DNA from: Acidobacteriota bacterium
GTDB taxonomy: Bacteria > Acidobacteriota > Vicinamibacteria > Vicinamibacterales > UBA8438
Length of the DNA: 53,129 bases
Reading direction: 5' to 3'
Assembly: GCA_009861545.1 (NCBI GenBank)
Contig: VXME01000033.1
Coordinates: 1-53,129, forward strand
The notes under the pieces were generated by a model. It ran no database searches. It saw nothing but the letters and a program-made list of their open reading frames with translations, and was not told the DNA's origin. Of the stretch, positions 48,217-53,129 are shown piece after piece. A program made the position numbers and the translations under genes. Positions within the stretch are counted from its first letter, which is position 1; every line of letters starts with the position of its first letter.

Positions 48217-48669
48217 TCACTCGGAAGCCGTGATGAGCACCGTCTTCAGGAAGGCGTCCCCGACGCTCTCCGACGACACGCCCTCCAGATCGGCGACCGC
48301 CAGATGCACGATCCGCCTGGCGTAGGGGTTGAGAGGACCGATCTCCTGGGCCTCTCCGGTGTCGCGAGCGCGTTGCGCGAGGATCCGTGCCGACTCGCGC
48401 AGCTCGCCGTCCTTGCCCTTCCGATAGTCCAGGCAGTCGACCACGATATGTCCATCGGCGTGCTCGCGCCGAAACGCGGCGTTGACCACGTGCTGCAGGG
48501 CATCGAGCCCCGCTGCCTTGCGTTGGAGAAACACGTCGGAACCGTCCCCGGCGAGGCGCACCCGCGTGCCGTCCTCGATCCGCTCGACCTCGACGTCGAG
48601 CGCCAGGCCCAGCGCCCGGCCGATTCCCCTGACGAAGTCGCCCATTTGCGTATCGAGTGCGTCACTCAC
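48217..48669 (-). CDS. khpB: Jag/KhpB RNA-binding protein (KH-R3H), short form
   Basis: 150 residues. A divergent KH domain (LALDVEVERIEDGTRVRLAGDGSDVFLQRKAAGLDALQHVVNAAFRRE) followed by an R3H-type domain (LNPYARRIVHLAVADLEGVSSESVG). The N-terminal Jag_N domain of many family members is missing. Conserved location right after yidC (8-base overlap) and before mnmE. Family proteins bind RNA and act in cell envelope regulation and translation. Confidence 0.88.
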   Translation of the reverse strand: MSDALDTQMGDFVRGIGRALGLALDVEVERIEDGTRVRLAGDGSDVFLQRKAAGLDALQHVVNAAFRREHADGHIVVDCLDYRKGKDGELRESARILAQRARDTGEAQEIGPLNPYARRIVHLAVADLEGVSSESVGDAFLKTVLITASE

Positions 48670-50461
48670 TTTGCCTGGCCTTCTTTCCGGATCCGGTTCC
48701 CCGGCCGCTCTTCTTCACGCGGCGTTCGGCGGGCGGCCGCACGGTGCGCGTCTTCGGGGGGCCGATGACCCGATTCGTCACGACGGTCTGCAGAATCCCG
48801 ATGACGTTGCTCGTCAGCCAGTACAGCACGAGCCCGCTCGGCGCCCAGACGAACATGAACGTGAAGACCACCGGCATGAGCATCATGATCTTCTGCTGCA
48901 TCGGGTCCGCCTGGGTCGGCGTCATCTTCTGCTGCAGCACCATCGAGGCGCCCATGACGATCGGCGTGATGTAGAGCGGATCCTCCACCGACAGATCGGT
49001 GATCCAGCCCACGAACGGCTCGCCCCGAATCTCGACCGCCGACCGGAGAAGGCTGAAGAAGGCAAAGAGAACCGGAAAGGTGAGGAGCATCGGCAGGCAC
49101 CCGCTCGCCGGGTTCACCCCGCGATCCCGATAGAGCGCCATGATCTCCTGGTTCATCTTCTGCTTATCGGGATCGGTGGCCTTCAGGTGCGAGTACCGTT
49201 CCTGAATCGCCTTCATCTCCGGCTGGACTTCCTGCATCTTGCGCATCGAGACGACGCTCTTGTGGCGCAGCGGGAAGATGACGATGTTCACGAGAATCGT
49301 GAGGATGATGATCGCCCAGCCCCAGTTGCCCACGTACGCGTGGACCCAGGTGAGCGAGCGGTGGAGCGGCACCACCAGCCACCCCAGCCACCCGAAGTCG
49401 ATCGATCTGATCAGGGCCGCGTCCACCTGCTCCAGCAGGTCGAACTCCTTCGGCCCGACGAAGAAAGGCAGGTCGATGGTCTCTCCGGGCGCCCGCAGGC
49501 TGAACGCCATGAGCTCGCGCGCCGATCCGTCGGGCGTTCGCGGCGGCAGCGGCACATAGCGATACGCCACGTCGGCCTCCTGCCGGCCGACTAGCGCAAC
49601 CGCAAGAAAGTAATGATTGTCGACCCCGGCGAAGCCGATCTGCCCGCTGTACGCCGGGCGCGCCACGACGTCCGAAGACGTCGGCCGCGTGATGCCCTCG
49701 TCCTCCACGCCCTCGACGCCCACGAGGCGGCCGAAGATTACGCCGCGCGGTCCCTCGCGGTAGACCATTCCCGAACTCGACGACTCCACGCCGCCCAGCG
49801 CCGGACCCCATGCAACGCGCGGCGCGAGCCGGCTGTCTCCATCGAATGCCGCGGCGCGGAAGTGCACGAGGTAGCCGTGCATGCCCGGCTCGAACTCGTA
49901 CTCCTTCCTGATGCGGAATCCGGACGAATCCTCGAACTCGAAGGCCAGGGTCTCCGAGCGGTCGGCGACCGCGACGCGCGACGCGCTGGGTCGATACAGC
50001 GCTTCGGCAGCGCGGGCGGTCAGCTCCGGGTCCTCGAACACCAGGGAGAACGGCGGCAGCTCGACGATCGGCAACTCGCCCGGCACGAGGTCTATCGGCG
50101 CACCCGTCTCCCGGTCCAGGTGCTCCTTGAGCAGCCAACTGACTGGTGAGGCGCCGCGATTCCGGAAGACCGCGCGTACGCGCGCGCTCTCGACCACTAC
50201 ATCGCGGGGCTCCTGGTCGGCGACCACCGGCGTGATCTCCTCGCGCGGTGGGGTCTCCGGACCGGCCGCCGGCGCGGCCGGAGTCGACGTTGCCGCCGGC
50301 GCCGGCGACTGATCGGGTGCGACGGCAGGCAGCGCCGGCTGTGGCGGCGCATCGGTTCCGGCCACCTCGCGCGGCGGCGCCGGCGGCGGTACGACGAGAC
50401 TCTGGTACACCAGGAGCACCAGCAGGGAGAGAAGGAAAGCGAGCAGGACTCTTCGTTCCAT
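48662..50461 (-). CDS. yidC: Membrane protein insertase YidC
   Basis: 599 residues. N-terminal anchor (RRVLLAFLLSLLVLLVYQSLVV), Pro/Ala-rich linker (about 28-75), periplasmic P1 beta domain (about 80-350), and the conserved insertase core with five helices (WGWAIIILTILVNIVIFPLRHKSV, GCLPMLLTFPVLFAFFSLL, PLYITPIVMGASMVLQQKMTP). The basic tail (KKSGRGTGSGKKARQSE) helps ribosome contact. Long, Gram-negative type. Inserts membrane proteins alone or with SecYEG. Confidence 0.95.
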   Translation of the reverse strand: MERRVLLAFLLSLLVLLVYQSLVVPPPAPPREVAGTDAPPQPALPAVAPDQSPAPAATSTPAAPAAGPETPPREEITPVVADQEPRDVVVESARVRAVFRNRGASPVSWLLKEHLDRETGAPIDLVPGELPIVELPPFSLVFEDPELTARAAEALYRPSASRVAVADRSETLAFEFEDSSGFRIRKEYEFEPGMHGYLVHFRAAAFDGDSRLAPRVAWGPALGGVESSSSGMVYREGPRGVIFGRLVGVEGVEDEGITRPTSSDVVARPAYSGQIGFAGVDNHYFLAVALVGRQEADVAYRYVPLPPRTPDGSARELMAFSLRAPGETIDLPFFVGPKEFDLLEQVDAALIRSIDFGWLGWLVVPLHRSLTWVHAYVGNWGWAIIILTILVNIVIFPLRHKSVVSMRKMQEVQPEMKAIQERYSHLKATDPDKQKMNQEIMALYRDRGVNPASGCLPMLLTFPVLFAFFSLLRSAVEIRGEPFVGWITDLSVEDPLYITPIVMGASMVLQQKMTPTQADPMQQKIMMLMPVVFTFMFVWAPSGLVLYWLTSNVIGILQTVVTNRVIGPPKTRTVRPPAERRVKKSGRGTGSGKKARQSE

Positions 50462-50503
50462 GAGTGGGCCTGTTACTGTACGCCGGGGCCAGAGAGTCTG
50501 TCT

Positions 50504-50785
50504 CTAGGGAGCATCGGCGCGCGGGCCGCGCGGCGCGGGAACCTGGTCGAGGCCGCCGCGACACAGAGGCTGGCACCGGACCAGCCGGCAGGCCGCGAGC
50601 CATCCTCCGCGAATCGCGCCATGCCGTGCGACTGCCTCGACGGCGTAGGCGGAGCACGAGGGCACGAACCGACAGTGCCCTCCCAGCACCTGAGCAAGGG
50701 TCACCTGATAGGACCTAATGCCGACCAGCAGCAGCCGCGCCGCCAGGGACGGTGCGCGGGCCGCGATCGGTCGCCCGACCTTCAC
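50504..50785 (-). CDS. yidD: Membrane protein insertion efficiency factor YidD
   Basis: About 93 residues from GTG 50785; an ATG at 50827 would overlap rnpA further. The small HCRFVPSCSAYAVEAVARHGA motif of the family is clear, preceded by an amphipathic helix (LAARLLLVGIRSYQVTLAQVLGG) and followed by the Cys-containing CRLVRCQPLCRGG. Peripheral inner-membrane protein that assists YidC. Its start overlaps the end of rnpA by 71 bases in another frame, as is common. Confidence 0.88.
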   Translation of the reverse strand: MKVGRPIAARAPSLAARLLLVGIRSYQVTLAQVLGGHCRFVPSCSAYAVEAVARHGAIRGGWLAACRLVRCQPLCRGGLDQVPAPRGPRADAP

Positions 50786-51122
50786 GGGTTCGTCCGTGCC
50801 GCCGGAGAGTGGCGTGATAGTCGGCATCGAGCGCCGCGAATCGAACGTCGGGAAACCCGGGCCGCAGCAACGCGACGACATCGAAGCCCGGAAGGCCTCT
50901 GCGGCGCCTGAACAGCTCGCGCATCAGGCGCTTGGCCCTGTTTCGCCGGACCGCCCCTCCGATCCGGCGCGTCGCAATGATACCCAGCCTGCTCCGGTCC
51001 AGACCGTTCGGAAGCGTGAACAGAACGAGATGGCGGCCGTGGATGCGGACACCCTGCCGCTGCACGCTGAGGAACTCCCCTCGGCGTCGGATCCGGTCGC
51101 GCCGGGAAAGCCTCCGATCCAC
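50715..51122 (-). CDS. rnpA: Ribonuclease P protein component
   Basis: 135 residues from GTG 51122; GTG 51188 would give an unusual N-terminal extension. RRDRIRRRGEFLSVQRQG and the family signature RRIGGAVRRNRAKRLMRELFRR (RNR motif contacting the RNA subunit) are present. The C-terminal tail after FDVVALLRPG is basic and longer than in E. coli. Acts with RNase P RNA (not in this window) to mature the 5' ends of tRNAs. Confidence 0.92.
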   Translation of the reverse strand: MDRRLSRRDRIRRRGEFLSVQRQGVRIHGRHLVLFTLPNGLDRSRLGIIATRRIGGAVRRNRAKRLMRELFRRRRGLPGFDVVALLRPGFPDVRFAALDADYHATLRRHGRTREGRATDRGPRTVPGGAAAAGRH

Positions 51123-51250
51123 GTCTGCGCGCCACCGTGATTCACGGGCCGGCCCGGCGTCGGCTCGTCGACACGCGGCCGGGCGCACCGTCTCGCTCGC
51201 GCAACCGGACCTGTCGACTATCTGCGCCGTTCCACGCCGCGCTCACCTGC

Positions 51251-51388
51251 TCAGGAAACCGAAAGGCGCTTCCGCCCCTTGGCCCGGCGCCGCCTCAGGA
51301 TTTCCCTGCCGGTCTTCGTGCTCATGCGCTTGCGGAACCCGTGGGTCCGCTTGCGCCGCCGGTTGTTCGGCTGATACGTGCGTTTCAT
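51251..51388 (-). CDS. rpmH: Ribosomal protein L34
   Basis: 45 residues, [20 protein letters not shown] then the invariant [22 protein letters not shown]. The ATG at 51388 is the family start. First gene of the long minus-strand series; divergent from dnaA. Confidence 0.97.
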   Translation of the reverse strand: MKRTYQPNNRRRKRTHGFRKRMSTKTGREILRRRRAKGRKRLSVS

Positions 51389-51443
51389 GCTCTGATCATC
51401 CTCGCGGCCCGTCCTCGGCGGACACACCCGACGTGAAACGATC

Positions 51444-51473
51444 ATGGTAGCCACCGCACCGGACGCATGTCAA
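51444..51473 (-). promoter_or_regulatory. Promoter of rpmH
   Basis: On the minus strand TTGACA (complement of 51468-51473), an 18-base spacer and TACCAT (complement of 51444-51449). Transcription would begin about 50 bases before the rpmH start codon. Confidence 0.6.
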
Positions 51474-51585
51474 CGAAAACCGGAGCCCGCGCGACCTGCT
51501 CCACGAGTCGCTGGCCGGTTGTCGTCGTCCGGCGAGTGTGGTAGATTTTCGGTCCCGGTCGCGAGGCGGCACCCCCACACAGAGA

Positions 51586-51618
51586 TTTTCCACAGGGTGT
51601 GGAAGAAACTGTGGATAA
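51586..51618. other. Cluster of three DnaA boxes in the rpmH-dnaA region (oriC candidate)
   Basis: Boxes: TTTTCCACA (51586-51594, one mismatch), TGTGGAAGA (51598-51606, complement TCTTCCACA, two mismatches) and TGTGGATAA (51610-51618, complement of the perfect TTATCCACA). They repeat every 12 bases, the first on the plus and the next two on the minus strand. The position between rpmH and dnaA is a classical oriC or dnaA-autoregulation site. The remaining bases to dnaA show no gene and no strong AT-rich unwinding element. Confidence 0.75.
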
Positions 51619-51765
51619 ACAGGATGCCCATCGCCGTGCGGATCGGTCAGTGAGGGTTTGCTGGACGACGGTACAGATCACCGCAGGGATTCTTCACCCC
51701 CGCGTCGGCCCGTCGCCCACGGAATCAGCGAAACCGGCGGCAGCCGCCGGAGCAACCGCACCTCG

Positions 51766-53082
51766 ATGCCGAACAACGTCTGGTCCGAACTTCTGGCGCG
51801 CATCGAGACCAAGGTCAACCGTCACAGCTTCAACACCTGGTTCAGCCCGACCGTCTTCGTGGAGGACACCGGCGACCGCGTCACTGTCCGCGTGCCCAGC
51901 GAACTCTGCCGGAACTGGCTCACCAAGCACTACACCGCCGTAATCACGGAAGCCACCGCGGAGGTGCAGCGCAGCGGCGTCAAGATCGCCTTCGTCATCG
52001 ACGTGGACGCGGGCACCGTCGAGCCGCAGTCGCCATCCGCCTCCCGCGCCTCAGCCCCCGGCGCGGCGGCACGCGGCTTGAACCCCCGCTACACCTTCGA
52101 CTCGTTCGTCGTCGGCTCGTCGAATCAGTTCGCCCACGCCGCCTCTCTCGCCGTGGGCGAGGCGCCTTCCCGTTCGTACAACCCGCTCTACCTGTACGGC
52201 GGCGTCGGTCTGGGCAAGACGCACCTGATGCATGCGATCGGCCACTACCTGCTCGGTCAGATGCCCGACCTCAGCCTCACCTACATCTCGTCCGAGCGCT
52301 TCATGAACGAGATGATCAACGCGGTCCGCTACGACCGCATCCTCGATTTCCGGGAGCGCTACCGGAAGCTCGACGTCCTGATGGTCGACGACGTGCAGTT
52401 CCTGTCCGGCAAGGAGGGAACCCAGACCGAGTTCTTCCACACGTTCAACTCGCTGTACGACGCGCAGAAGCAGATCGTCATCAGCAGCGACTGCCCGCCG
52501 CACGAGATCCAGCAGCTCGAGGAACGCCTGAGATCGCGATTCGAATGGGGCCTGATCGCCGACATCCAGTCGCCGGATCTGGAAACCAAGATCGCGATCC
52601 TCAAGAAGAAGGCCGAGGCCGAGACCGTCCCGCTGCCCGATGATGTGGCGCTCTACATCGCCAGCGGCATCAAGTCCAACGTCCGGGAGCTGGAGGGATC
52701 GCTCATCCGACTCATCGCGTACGCCTCGCTGACCGGCAACGCGATCTCGCTGGCCCTGGCCCAGGACGTCCTCCGCAACATCCTCCACCGCGACGAGCAG
52801 CCGGTGACCATCGACATGGTCCAGAAGTTCATCGCCAACTACTACAGGCTCAAGCTCGCCGACCTGAAGGGCCGCAACAGCTCCAAGGCGGTGGCGCGCC
52901 CAAGGCAGATAGCGATGTTCCTCTGCAGGACCCTGACGGACGCCTCGCTCCCGCAGATCGGCAAGAGCTTCGGCCGCGACCATTCGACCGTCGTCCACTC
53001 GATTCGCAAGGTCGAGGGGCAGTGCAAGGCCGACCGCGAGTTCCACAACCTGGTCAACAGCTTCATCGAGACGTTCCGCTAG
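51766..53082 (+). CDS. dnaA: Chromosomal replication initiator DnaA
   Basis: 438 residues from ATG 51766; the longer frame from 51658 is not homologous. Domain I (NVWSELLARIETKVNRHSFNTWF), a short linker, domain III AAA+ with GGVGLGKTHLMHAIG, LDVLMVDDVQFLSGK, SDCPPHEIQQLEERLRSRFEWG (arginine finger), and domain IV HTH with the signature GRDHSTVVHSIRKVE. Complete. Followed at its stop codon by a further copy of the dispersed repeat. Confidence 0.97.
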   Translation: MPNNVWSELLARIETKVNRHSFNTWFSPTVFVEDTGDRVTVRVPSELCRNWLTKHYTAVITEATAEVQRSGVKIAFVIDVDAGTVEPQSPSASRASAPGAAARGLNPRYTFDSFVVGSSNQFAHAASLAVGEAPSRSYNPLYLYGGVGLGKTHLMHAIGHYLLGQMPDLSLTYISSERFMNEMINAVRYDRILDFRERYRKLDVLMVDDVQFLSGKEGTQTEFFHTFNSLYDAQKQIVISSDCPPHEIQQLEERLRSRFEWGLIADIQSPDLETKIAILKKKAEAETVPLPDDVALYIASGIKSNVRELEGSLIRLIAYASLTGNAISLALAQDVLRNILHRDEQPVTIDMVQKFIANYYRLKLADLKGRNSSKAVARPRQIAMFLCRTLTDASLPQIGKSFGRDHSTVVHSIRKVEGQCKADREFHNLVNSFIETFR

Positions 53083-53129
53083 GAGTCTGCGCCGCAGAAA
53101 ACAGATGCGACAATTGTAGGCGCGAGCCG
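53080..53129. repeat. Dispersed intergenic repeat, copy D (cut by window end)
   Basis: CTAGGAGTCTGCGCCGCAGA followed by AAACAG: the same head as copies B and C (CTAGGAC..TGCGCCGCAGAA). Its first bases contain the dnaA stop codon TAG. The later part diverges and leaves the window. Confidence 0.55.

Overview
The window is strongly GC-rich. It looks like chromosomal DNA from an uncultured Acidobacteriota, probably of the Vicinamibacteria type. This is inferred from PadR regulators paired with large MacB/FtsX permeases of the 'acidobacterial duplicated orphan permease' (ADOP) kind, a DUF1501/DUF1800 pair, a BlaR1-like M56 protease with a TonB C-terminus, and an oriC-proximal gene order. No rRNA, tRNA, CRISPR array or complete mobile element was seen.

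Left part (1-10.4 kb), accessory: a permease gene cut by IS-end-like 23-bp tandem repeats at the window edge; a minus-strand group PadR - ADOP - PadR - a small protein that joins an ADOP-type prefix domain to only the N-terminal half of SecY; a promoter and operator-like palindrome in front of an M56/TonB sensor protease; a decayed vapBC pair (antitoxin intact, toxin frameshifted and truncated); a VanZ-like membrane protein; an orphan DUF433 protein; a secreted unknown; and a Uma2 nuclease-like gene.

Middle part (10.4-28.6 kb): a DmsABC/TorD-type molybdoenzyme operon with two missing Fe-S cysteines; a PAS histidine kinase-receiver hybrid; a FliA-type sigma factor; an NtrC-type activator; the DUF1501/DUF1800 pair; a Nudix hydrolase and DusB; a secreted protein built of five ~147-residue repeats; and a coiled-coil membrane protein behind a consensus promoter and a leader with strong secondary structure. 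A roughly 100-bp dispersed repeat occurs in this part (three copies) and again beside dnaA.

Right part (28.7-53.1 kb), core: one long minus-strand series running away from oriC: rpmH, rnpA, yidD, yidC, jag/khpB, mnmE, mnmG, rsmG, pyrF, parA, parB, atpHAGDC, a PP2C phosphatase, a Wzm/Wzt-type ABC exporter, mfd and a SurA-like isomerase. dnaA is divergent from rpmH across an intergenic region with three evenly spaced DnaA boxes, and two parS sites flank pyrF. The block combines replication initiation, chromosome segregation, membrane insertion, tRNA modification and the F1 half of ATP synthase; the F0 genes (a, b, c) are not here.

Most unusual items: the half-SecY fusion, the five-repeat secreted protein, the structured leader at 27.45-27.64 kb, the dispersed CTAGGA-headed repeat, and the loss of cofactor cysteines in the Dms operon.
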